Below, piece after piece: positions 35,626 to 45,903 of a DNA stretch of 64,000 bases. The stretch is from Isoetes taiwanensis (lineage: Eukaryota; Streptophyta; Lycopodiopsida; Isoetales; Isoetaceae). The stretch is taken from the NCBI GenBank assembly GCA_021234155.1, contig JAJEKV010000054.1, positions 5,939,962 to 6,003,961 of the forward strand, read 5' to 3'. The notes under the pieces were generated by a model, which saw nothing but the letters and a program-made list of their open reading frames with translations, was not told the DNA's origin and did not search any database. Within the stretch, counting starts at the first letter, position 1, and each line of letters begins with the position of its first letter. Position numbers and translations under genes: made by a program.

Positions 35626-36931
35626 AGACATGCGTTTACTAGTGCTCAATTAAATTAGTTTTTCCCAATATTTAAAATTTTATATGAGCGGGAAATAGGG
35701 TGCAGGGGAGATACACATAGGATAAACCCTAAATAGGGCGAACCTTCTGAGTTCTTTACGCCGCCCAAGGCCGGCAATGCTTTCCTAAAATATCCGTCTA
35801 TTCTAGACTAGATGCAGTATTCAGAAAGTTTTCTCATATTTTTCGTTTTTGAAGAGTGGATGGGTGTTGTTTTTACGGAGATGCAGTGATGCTTGGCGAT
35901 GGAGTAACAGTCTTCAGTATTCTTCCCCATCGATCTGCTTCTGCTATGTTCACCATAGCTAAACGGCATTCGGATCTGCCAGCTTTGAAGATTGAACCTA
36001 CCTTTTTGCCATCGAAGTTGATATTAAGAAGCTTCATCTTTTTGGCTATGTTATATTTCTTAACTCTCTTTTCTTTTGTGTGCAGAACGGTATGTCCCTC
36101 GAATCTTGCGAGATTGCAGGACGTTTTTAGTTGGTTATAAGGAGCATGAAAGCTAGGTAATTGTATAATGAAGGTTTAGATTAAGGTGTTGCTTCTGCGA
36201 GTCCATCTAGCCTCCTGACAATTATGATTTGCTTATGCAGGTGATGTGTATGTAATCTCTTCCATTCTTCTTCTTTTGTTCTTTAATTTCTCGATGCATG
36301 CATCTTCAGTTTGTGCTTTATGGTCTTGCAGTGAATGGCGCAGCCTGATCCATGTATTTGCATGCATTTTGCTTTCTGCTGCATTGTGGAGTATATAAAG
36401 TGATGGGTTGCTGGAAGGAGCAACACTCTTCTAGCGTGGAGTTAATTCGAAGAAAAAGAAAATCCTTGCTGCATACTGAAGTGCAAGTGTAGAGGTAAAA
36501 CAGAACTAGTTACTTCTATTTTCATTAAGAAAGAAGTGCATAGAATTAACAGTTGCATTTTGAAGTAAATAATTGGTCTTTCTCTGCATTTTCTCCGTCC
36601 ACAGCATATCTGGGCAGAAGCCAAGCTCATTGTTTTATTGCATGCTGTCTCTGCCATTTCCAATGCCTAAAGTTATGGATTTAAATCAAAATTTAAACGA
36701 AAGCCAGCAGTAATCATTTCCTTTGCTATTGTTTGCCTTAAACCCTTGCTATTGTCCCATTTTTCTAAGCATCTATGAATCTATGTCAGTATACGATGAT
36801 GATGTGGCCCTTGTATGAGGATCTGCCATCCACTACTATAGCCTCATGACATAAGAGAAGAAAGAAACCATAGTAGTTAAGAGGAAGAAACAAAAGAAGG
36901 GGTTATGAAGAAAAAACAGAATATATGATTT

Positions 36932-37053
36932 ATGGGTCGAATGCTTTATACAGCACCCCCCACACCCTGTGATGGATATCTGGCCCTCGATGCTTTGTTT
37001 GGAGACTAGATTTATTTAACGTAGAAGGGGGGTGTATAAAGCACTCGTCCCAT
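36932..37053. mobile_element. 122-bp MITE-like element
   Basis: The ends are imperfect inverted repeats of about 30 bp: ATGGGTCGAATGCTTTATAC at 36932-36951 against the complement of 37034-37053, then a C run opposite a G run. Non-coding, inside the CACTA-like element. Confidence 0.6.
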
Positions 37054-37351
37054 GCTTTATGTTTGAGTAATAACTTATTTGTGCAGTTCATGTTTTTAAT
37101 AAGGGTGTTGCTGCTTTTGTATAGGTGCACTGGATTTGCAGCATGTATGTGGGCTAGCTTAATTTTGGCAATTAGGTTTTTATGTAAGCATGCTACATCT
37201 TTTATTTTTCTATATTCTGGAGCTTTTCTTCTCCCTTTGTAGTTGACCATAGGGGTTTATGTTCATATTGTGTGGATTGCTGTTCTTCTTAATAGAACTG
37301 TGTTTGCTTAATAATTTTAGAGGAAAGGCCTGTTATGTTTTTATATCTAAT

Positions 37352-37430
37352 TGATAGCTTGGCAATCAAAGAGTCTAGAGTTCTGATACTGGGTTAACTG
37401 GGAATATCAAGGTTCAAATCCTTGAGCACT
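37352..37430 (+). repeat. tRNA-like sequence (SINE head candidate)
   Basis: A-box-like GATAGCTTGGCAATCAAAG (about 37353-37371) and a perfect T-arm (TCAAG 37407-37411, GTTCAAATC loop, CTTGA 37421-37425). The acceptor stem does not pair well, so this is more likely a SINE or tRNA relic than a working tRNA. Confidence 0.45.
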
Positions 37431-38140
37431 CTATATATGCACTTGTATATATTCATATAGTTTATTAGATATCAGTCATCTTTACAAACTGCATGTTTTC
37501 CACTCTCTAAGATTACTGGTACGTTTGCTATATAAATCAGAACCCGTTTTGGCTCTAACATTTAATAGAAAACATTAAGAGTCGGATAGAGAAACTTCTT
37601 GCAGTTACAGTCTTAAAAAACGCAATAATTTCTAGTTGAGTATGCCTTAATTACATTTACTAAGCTAATACCAATTGCATTGTTGAAACATCATTGATTT
37701 GTTCTAATATGTCAAATATGTTAAAGATGCAAGCATTTACTATTTTGATGAAAAAACCATTAGCAGTTATTCGATAAAACAATGACATTTTATTGTATGA
37801 AAAAAATATTAGTTCATATAAAAAGATGCAAACAACTTCATTAGGCAACCATTTGAAGTTTCAGACATTATTGCCCACATTATTAATTGAATTACAATCC
37901 TAACAAAGCACTATTAAAACCATAGTGTTAAACTAAATAACATTATGATTATAAAATACCATATTCGTAAATTGTGGTAAAAAAACTAGAACAATAAATC
38001 AGAAGTAAGAACCACACTATATAGCCATTCCTAGTTAATCAACATATTAACCCACAAAATAATATTGCTTTATTATAGTGGTTTACTGTAAAATTGCTAT
38101 AAAAAACTAATGATAGTTACTTTTTGGGGGCCTTGTGTAT

Positions 38141-39890
38141 ATACAAACAAACCTGCCAAGGATTTTGACGGATTTCCATAATTTCGGACTTGGTGTTCTT
38201 CATGGATTAGGATAATAACCTTGCATATAAGCCAAGATCTTCCTTCCTCACAGTTCAGCCTTAAGCCCTAACTCGTTTATGCAGTGCATGAATCATCTTC
38301 TGCAATGCATGTAGATGCCACTACTTGGCCGGAATACTATGGAAACCCTGCATGATCTGAGCAACAATGGCAGACATGCCGCGGAGAAGACATTCATTTG
38401 CCCAATTTATAAGATGCCAAGCTCTTCAGCAATCGTGGCATGCATGCCGAATCTGGCACTGTCTCTCCCGCCCATTTTAGGCATTTCTATCTGCACAAAA
38501 CCAAAGCCCAAAATATTTCCCGATTTTTGGAGTGTTGGGACTTTTTTTCCGACAGCCAAAACTTTGAAAACCTTAGAAAATCAATCTTAAAAAAATTCCA
38601 AAAACTTTTTTGGCCATACCAGATAATCCCAATTTAAAAAGGTTGATAGTTCCTAACATGAACGATCTTTCAAAGCCTATCATGCAATGGCCAATGAGGG
38701 TACCAATCCGGGAACAGATAACAAACCCCTTGTTACAAATGCCAGAAACAAAAGCCCATTCAAACCTAGACAATCTGTACATGATGCTTGAGATTGGAGT
38801 AGCTTCTACTCCGGCAAGCCTCCACCCCCCTCCCCTCCCCTCCCCTGCCCCATCCCCACATCCTCCTCCTAGTTTTCTTCTGGATGGCCAGATGGTGCTC
38901 TAACGTTGGCCCGCGACCATCAACACTAAGCCAACCACCAACTAACGTCACATAACACTAAGGGGTTTTGCACCACCAACTAATGTCACATAATGTTAGC
39001 ACTCCAGAATATAAAGGCAAGATATTAGTGTTAGTAGAAATTGACGTCCAATATTCTGAACGGTTATAGTGGCATGTGAAGACAGGGAATTCGAAAAACC
39101 GTGATAGAGGAGTCAAGACTAGACATGATTTGTTAAGCTAAGGAGGCACGATATTTGATTTTGCAAGATTGTGTTCTTACCAGATTGCAGGACAGATTTT
39201 TGCTTGTTGGATTGGCACATGAAGGATTTGACAGATGGCATATGGCCGATTTGGGATAGCAGAAATCTCTTGGAGCAGGTTCATAATTGTGCTGAAACAG
39301 GTGTAAAGAATAGTGGGCGGTTGATATTTTTGGTAGAATCTACATCGACGCTGCATGACAACAGAAGATTTTTTAATTTCATCAACTGGAGTTGATTCAG
39401 GGTTGCAAAAGGCACTGCTTTTTTCGATTGAATCAAAGGAGGCAAACAGATCATCGAATCTATAGAAGAATTCGATTATCCAGATCGTCATTGCTGCAGA
39501 AGATTATCGCGACTCTGCTACATCATTTGTGCATTTGCAGCAGGAGAGACTTCTATTCCTTTGCAATCTGTTACTTTTTGGGACATTGGTTGCAACTTGA
39601 TTTATTAGAAGCTACTGCAGAAACTACATCTTTTTTCTTGGGTTGCCTCTAGGGGGCAAACCCTCGCTCATGTGGATCTTTGGCATATTCTAAGTATATG
39701 CTGGAATATTAAGATATGCTAAAACTACTCCAAACTTACTGTTGCTTGTAAACTGGCGGTCGCCAGTATTGCTGGGCGACCGATGTGCAGACTGGCTAAC
39801 CGGCACCGCCGCTTCAAGAGCTTGAGTTTCCATCGTCCACATTGATAAATCTTCTTTCTTTCACAAAGAACATGCATTTGCTTCTTGTAT
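38141..39890. other. Spacer with low-complexity and duplicated tracts
   Basis: Pyrimidine-rich CCCCTCCCCT tract at about 38820-38875. A ~38-bp duplication with ACCACCAACTAAYGTCACAT lies at about 38934 and 38972. No gene recognised. An open frame at 39171-39395 has no supporting motif. Confidence 0.45.
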
Positions 39891-39897
39891 TTTGCCT

Positions 39898-40227
39898 ATG
39901 GATGTTTATGGGAATTTTGTTGCTGTAAAGGCTTCATTCTCGGAACTGGAAGAGGTTATTCGTAATCTGCCTGAGGTTAAGGAAAGGGAAAGGCAGAACC
40001 AGTTGGAAAAGGAAAGAGCCATGGGAGGTGGTGGCGCGTATGATCCTTACAGTGAGTGTGAGTATAAGCAGCCAAATGTTGGAACATGGGCTTTTTACGA
40101 TCCTTATAGCCAACCAAATGCTAGAGCTAGTGGTGGGTACCAGATCTCTGGTTTTGATTCTACCTCAAGTAGTAGTTATGGAGCTCCAATTCAGAATGTC
40201 GATCTGTCTTTGCACCTAAACCCATGA
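39898..40227 (+). CDS. Unrecognised protein fragment ending in an EAR-like motif
   Basis: Open frame from ATG 39898 to TGA 40225-40227, about 109 codons. The N-terminal half is a charged helix (SELEEVIRNLPEVKERERQN). The middle is Gly/Tyr/Ser rich (AYDPYSECEY, FYDPYSQPNA), and the end is VDLSLHLNP. L-S-L-H-L fits the L-x-L-x-L (EAR) repression motif. The composition looks like real coding sequence rather than chance, possibly the last exon of a regulatory gene or a retro-copied fragment. No upstream exon was identified and I do not recognise the family. Confidence 0.45.
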   Translation: MDVYGNFVAVKASFSELEEVIRNLPEVKERERQNQLEKERAMGGGGAYDPYSECEYKQPNVGTWAFYDPYSQPNARASGGYQISGFDSTSSSSYGAPIQNVDLSLHLNP

Positions 40228-42140
40228 TTTTCTTTTCTACCTTAGCATCTACTATTCCTTGCTCTGTGGCTCTGTTGCGATACAATAGATATGATAGCAT
40301 TTGGCCAATAAAGATATAGAAGGAAAGTTGCAAGCCTGCTCCAGCCAAGAGCTAAAACTCCAATGATCCACATTTTCAAAAGAAATTTTAAATCCAATGG
40401 CTGAACAATGACTGCTTTCTCGGTTCCTGCCAGATCAGTTCCCGTCAGATGACAAATCTAGGGTAATAATGGTTCGCTGGATCTTATGGCCACCGTAAGC
40501 AAAAAAAAACTGACAAAACTAGGGTATCCTTATCTTACCGCCCTCTCAAATCTCGTAAATTTTTTAGTCCAAGGAAACTCTTTAACGCAATTGACAAGCT
40601 GAGGTCTTTGCTGTCTAAATAAGCAAAAGATTATATCTGGATGAAAGGATACTTTTTTCTGTCTATTCCAGGCTCATGACTTATGCATTCTCTATGTATC
40701 AATAAGTTTGAGAAGCAGTGAGCAAAAATGTGGAGACAGAACGGGACCACCCTTTAAATTTGCTTGCAGAGGATGTGCAAACTCTTGACAAGAACGATGC
40801 TCTAACATTTGCACAGTGCTTTCAAGTTGGAGGCTATTAGTGCTTCCTTACACTCTTTATCCGAAGGAATTGGTAGATATTATATGCAGATAAATTAGAT
40901 AGTTTTCGACTTGAGGCTAAAACCTGTGATTTATATTTGCAGAGGCCACTCCTTGATAGAGTAGAACTGATATTGTTGCATAGTAATGTAGGCAGCTGAC
41001 AGCCTGGAACAATACTATTTGAGCTTGTCTCCAACAATGGGAGTAATGATGCTAACATATATAGATAGCCAATGGTTCTTTATCAAGTATAAAATAATGA
41101 GTGTCCAGGTATGGTTACGCTCTATATTTAGACTATAGTTTTCACTTTTGTCTAGCTTTAAATTTTGAGGTGAAATTTTATGCAAAGGATCATTAGCTTG
41201 TTTTGCTAGGTTCATTGCAGGAGCCTCGAAAATGAATAGCCTTTGATACTGTGTAATTTGAATGCAGTGTCATGGGAAGCAATTCTTGCAAGATATGCTT
41301 AGCATGTAACAACACACCAAAGAATCAGACTTATAGCAGCTGCAATGCTTCAGCATATGTCCAGAAGTAAGTAAACCTATATACTTTGTTATTTTGACTT
41401 GCCCTAGAGGTTGCAAGGTTTGTTCTTTTTTTAGTGCACTATTACAATGACATAATATCAGTCACGTTTGCTCTTTCCATTTTGATTCTATATTTCATGT
41501 TGTAGTGCAAATGGCTCTCCATTGATTATAAGAAGCCCATGAATTCCTAAATTTAGTTAGATAACCAAGGCGGCTGGAAAGGATAACATGTATTGACGTG
41601 ACAAGTTTTAAATCAATGTGATAATAGCCAATGCGATTCGATTGAAACTTTCTGAATTACAAAAGTAAGAATGGAAGGCATGGATGTTCAGGCCTTTTGT
41701 TTGCATGGTACATATGTATGATACTCTAGGAACCATTGACCATTTAAAAGTGGTTGTTTGACCGGCATTTGCACAATATATGGCTCAATTTCAGGGGCAC
41801 CCAATGTCTTTGATTAGCTTGCAGTTTGGAATGCTGCTAATTGGACTAGCATGATTGCAGATGCTACCATTGGCTTACATTTGGAAGTTTTTTTGTCTTG
41901 TTTGGAGGATGATAAATAATTGAATCGGGAGGCATTAATCAAATGGTCTAGCACCAGATGCTATAGCTTCTTGCATGTAAGGCTCTGTTGCCACTTGGAT
42001 GGATAAGTTGGAATTGGTTCTTCTTGCTTTTGCTTCATCATCATGATGGGTCATCCGTCCAGAAACTGAAGCTTAGCCTTTATACAACAGGTAATTGCAA
42101 CATTTGTAGTAGTTTACACAAGTTATTACTATTGGTGCTA
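40228..42140. other. Gene-free spacer
   Basis: AT-rich with scattered short frames; nothing recognised on either strand. Confidence 0.5.
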
Positions 42141-42149
42141 TTGCCTGCC

Positions 42150-42290
42150 CCTTGTTCGGTTTAGTGGCTAGTCCATTGGGTTTGCAATTAAGGGATCTTG
42201 TGCTCAAGTCTCTGGGGGTCCGTCATATGTCCTCATGGACGCTGCCAATGTGGCATGACGTAAAAATACTATCTATCTATCTTCTTGTAT
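42150..42290 (+). mobile_element. SINE-like element with a LINE-A-like 3' tail
   Basis: The 5' part GGTTTAGTGGCTAGTCCATT, then GGGATCTTGTGCTCAAGTC, resembles tRNA A and B boxes. The 3' part contains CCTCATGGACGCTGCC and GACGTAAAAATA, close to the LINE-A 3' end (CTCCATGGACGCTAAAAA), and finishes in a (CTAT)n run (about 42267-42281). Confidence 0.5.
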
Positions 42291-42819
42291 ATTTTCTACT
42301 GTCATTTATATTTTAATATGTCCACCAAACGACAATTCTATAAGGACAATTTCCTCAATATATCTATAGATGGTTCCCTTCGACGGTTTGGGAACTAGAA
42401 TTTACATTATTCCTCGCCAAACGTTGTATTTGCATTAGAGGACAGGAAGTATAGCCCTGGGGATGGCTAGTGAGGATTCTTCTACGCAAGTAACCTATCA
42501 AAAATATTCTCATAGTGAGTTAGCGCTGCCTAAGTAGTAATCATTGCCTTGAGGTTGTATTTGAAAGCCGAAGCTAGTCAAGAATTTTGAAAAATATGAC
42601 AATTGGTGAAAATCATAAAAATTGTATCACTAACAATACAAAGAATTAAAGAGTGTGATGCTAAAAAAATGCTAATACTTTGTTAAATATACTCCACAAT
42701 CTTTTTCCATTTAGAATATATGGGCATAGACAAAGGCAACTTAATAACAACTAGATCCACATTACGAAATTATCAGTTACATTTGGGTGGCAAAAGAGGT
42801 ATTGAACAAAAGTCACTAG

Positions 42820-42870
42820 AAAAAGGAAGGAAGGAAGGAAGCATATTTTAAGGAAGGAAGGAAACTTCTC
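42820..42870. repeat. GGAAG-type microsatellite
   Basis: Two runs of AAGG/GGAA repeats at about 42823-42840 and 42850-42867, next to the LINE-A copy 3 remnant. Confidence 0.7.
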
Positions 42871-42929
42871 AAATGTCCTAGCTAAATAATTTTGTTATAT
42901 CTACAACTAAAATTCATGTTCAAAATCCT

Positions 42930-43407
42930 AAAAACTTGTGCCCTTAAAACTTACGATTCACTTGCATCTTAAAGAGCAAGCCTACCTAAAGACGGAGCTT
43001 AGCCGGAAAAAACGGCAATTAATTGCACGACTCAGTTGTCATTCTTTGCAGATTGAAAAGGGACGAGAACAAGGGATCCCAAGAGAGCTGCGTTTCTGCC
43101 CATGTTGTTTTGAAGTGGAGGATGAAGACCATGCCTTGATTAGATGCTCGGCCTTTGAGTATATACGAGAAAGTCACCATATCATGTGTAGCTCTCTGTC
43201 AAAGCTATTCGATCTTTCTCCATTGGATCTCGGAGCATATCTTTATGAATATCTGAAATCTAGAAATGAGTTATTAGCTCTATATAAGATGGCTGAAAAC
43301 TTGCTCGCCCAAGGGTGAGCCTTTGTTGATCAATACTGTTGTTTTTTATTTTTGCTGATGGACCTGAGGGTCTGAAGGCGTGACAATAAATAAATAAATA
43401 AATAAAT
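42930..43407 (+). mobile_element. LINE-A copy 3: severely 5'-truncated LINE 3' end
   Basis: One open frame (about 126 codons, ending 43318) has ARLSCHSLQIEKGREQGIPR, then RFCPCCFEVEDEDHALIRC. This matches the C-terminal C-x-x-C...E-D-E-x-H...C region of LINE ORF2, and AIRTGSHHLRIETGRW in LINE-A copy 1. After the stop come GATGGACCTGAGGGTC and an (AAAT)n tail to about 43407. Only the last ~0.5 kb is present, typical 5' truncation. Confidence 0.7.
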
Positions 43408-43409
43408 TA

Positions 43410-44465
43410 AAAGTACACCTATATGCAATTTTATCTTAACTTAAAGAACAAACTTCATCGGTCGACACACATGTTAATATCACACTATATTTCAGAAGCT
43501 TAATTGAAAACAACATGTTGTCTCTTAATTTCTTTCTCCTAATTTGAGCATCAATTCTATTTTGAGTGAGCCAGACAAATATTCAACTCCTTTCAGCATT
43601 TAAGTTGTTTAAACATGTTGAAAAAGAGAAAAGCAACATAGAGGCCATAATTGTCAAGTATCATGGGATAACTCTATTCTCCATTAGTGTCTCCTACCAT
43701 TTAATAATGCTGTGTTTCTTGGAACTTGTCCACTCTGTGTATCTATTTATTGCAATTGACAAGCTTTATTTTACAACATCTACCATGATGAAAGACAAAT
43801 TCTTCAATGATAATGATATTATTGACTACCTCGGGCCACACCATTGTCATTGCTCGTAAACTCAACGAGCCCTACTGTAGGTTATCCTTTATTGAGCATA
43901 CACACCACTACATACGCCCATGACTTGGCAACTTTTGCTAGTGATATATGAATGCAATATTATGGAACCTACTCGAGTTACTAACTTTTCTAATTCTTTT
44001 CCCTATGCAACTTTGGCCAGTGATATGTAAATGCAATTTTAGGGAACTTAGTCAAGTTACTAACTTTCTAATACTTCTGCCCAAGCCTGCCCTATTGCTA
44101 GTTTTTTTCGTTTTATACTGGACAAGTAAGTTGATACTCGTTTGCATTTTGTCTGGTATCTTGCGGGATGGTGGTTAACATACATGTCATTTGTTTCGTC
44201 ATGTTCACACATTTTCTGCATGCATGTCATTTATTTCTGCAGTGTTTCTTACATGTTTATACTATTTATGTATGTATTGCTAGATTGTCGTCTTGTGGTT
44301 GGCAGAGTTGTAGTGTTTGTTGTTGGCTTGCACTTGAATTGTTGTCTTGATTGTACTCCAGAAGTATTCCCTTATAAGAAAATTAGGCGATGGAGGTCAA
44401 GCCACAGTTTTTTAGTGTCTCCGTATCTCCGATGGCCTTTGACTTGTTTGTAAATCTATGTCCAT
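43410..44465. other. Spacer with a 79-bp duplication
   Basis: No gene recognised. Contains the duplication at 43929-44086 listed separately. Open frames at 43566-43859 and 43948-44453 show no domain. Confidence 0.45.
43929..44086. repeat. 79-bp tandem duplication
   Basis: Units 43929-44007 and 44008-44086 share CAACTTTKGCYAGTGATATR and AGTTACTAACTTT blocks, with about 80 percent identity by eye. Confidence 0.8.
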
Positions 44466-44469
44466 CCAT

Positions 44470-44980
44470 AGCAATGGCGGAAGCAACCTTGAGGAGATAA
44501 AGCAGGAGGTGAAGATCCTATGGAAGCTAGAGGCCACCTCAGAATTGTGTCTCTCAAGGAGGTAATTGTAGATGATAGTTGCTGGCATTTTGATTTTGGA
44601 ATTGTGTGATTGTGGCCTGCATGATAAAACCGAGATAGAGGGAAGTCTTTCTGAGAAAAAACCAGCCTTGCTCATCTATTCTTTGGCCAGAACTGTGCAG
44701 GATTTGCACGACATGGGCGTGGTTCATAGGGATCTCAAGTCCCGAAAAGTCCTGGTCAGCGCAACTGCATACGAAGGAAATTCTTTGGAAGCTTGAGTTG
44801 GGAGAAGATGTTGCCTCTACATGTTTGAAATGGAATTCTTTGGCAGTGTCAGAGGAGGCCAAAGATCTTATTCTTGGAATGATGTGTTTAGATCCTCAAA
44901 GAAGATTGACAATAGAGCAGATTCTCTGTCATCCTTGGGTCTTGGTTATGATGGTCAATATTATGAGAATGGTGTAAGAT
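44470..44980 (+). pseudogene. Protein kinase fragment (CDPK-like), internally deleted
   Basis: Pieces of a Ser/Thr kinase lie in order: SNLEEIKQEVKILWKL (helix C region, about 44475), DLHDMGVVHRDLKSRKVLV (catalytic loop, about 44700-44760) and VSEEAKDLILGMMCLDPQRR with LTIEQILCHPWVL (lobe end, about 44848-44945). The DFG-to-APE activation segment is missing between the second and third parts, and stops occur at about 44565 and 44795. The last block is typical of calcium-dependent kinases. Probably a dead fragment. Confidence 0.6.
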
Positions 44981-45747
44981 CTCCTATCCTCCAAACATCA
45001 TTATCGAGACAACAAATGTACACAGGAAAAGGATTCGACTATAGAGGGTTGATGGGCAGTGGTATGTGAAGCCTACGACAAGCCAAGAAAATGAAGAGAA
45101 CATTGATGGCAAGCTGAAGCACATAAAGCTCAAAATAAGGATAAAAAGAGTGAAAAGGCCTCATCAGTTTGAGGATAGCTACAACAAACAGTCTTGTTTG
45201 CAGAGAGTTGATGCAGGATAAAATGGATTATGGCGAGTTGTTTCTCCTTGCCTGGAAGTTTCATGATGCAGAGTTGTCTTACGAGGATAAGAGCACAATT
45301 CATTTGTCGGAGATGGTCAATCCAGTTGTTGACCAAGAACGGGAATGCGATGCCACAGAGACATGAATTCAAAATTCTATCCACAAGAACAGTAAACTAC
45401 TCAGTTACGTATACAATTCGATCGAGGGGCACTTGTGGACGGGCTTGTACATGAATGTAAGGGAACTACAAACCGATTCTAAGAACATGGTAGAGGTCTA
45501 CTTTAATTTAAATATCGATTGTGAAAACATGACTTCATGGTTAGATTTAGGCCACTTCACCCTCAAGAAACTGGAGAGCAACCCTCTGTGCGCAGACCCT
45601 TGCTTTCTCTTATCTTTATACTTTCATTTAGCATATCTAGCATATTGTGTACACAATCCAGATTCTCTAGAGATATCCACCGTCTATTTATGATATTTTG
45701 TAAATATTGTAAATATTCTTTCCATCCCTAGTCATTGCCCTTGGGGC

Positions 45748-45871
45748 GGGTGAAAATAGAGTTACCCTTGAGTCCAATGTGGCGCAATCCCAACGGTTGG
45801 TGATTCCATCCGGTAGAATAACTAACGGGCATGACTGTGCCACGACTATAAGAGTAACTCTATTCTCACCC
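45748..45871. mobile_element. 124-bp MITE-like element
   Basis: GGGTGAAAATAGAGTTAC (45748-45765) is the complement of GTAACTCTATTCTCACCC (45854-45871) with one mismatch. The interior is non-coding and GC-moderate. It lies just upstream of the first exon of the PPR gene. Confidence 0.65.
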
Positions 45872-45903
45872 TTCGGCCAACCAAATTACAAAAAGGGTTA
45901 TAT

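Larger units (their letters stand above)
33502..38137. mobile_element. CACTA-like non-autonomous DNA transposon
   Basis: Ends are inverted: CACAAGGCCCCCAAAAA at 33502-33518, and its complement ends at 38137. Both sides carry a 3-bp direct repeat TAT (33499-33501 and 38138-38140). Subterminal zones hold many short repeats of AACCACTAT/ATAGTGGTT (33535-33750 and 37910-38095). Short TIRs starting CAC, a 3-bp TSD and subterminal repeat arrays fit CACTA elements. No transposase was recognised in the 4.6-kb interior, which hosts several hairpin or MITE-like sequences. Confidence 0.65.

Noticed and set aside
37352-37430. Functional tRNA gene
   Set aside because: The T-arm is perfect but the acceptor stem and D-arm do not pair convincingly.
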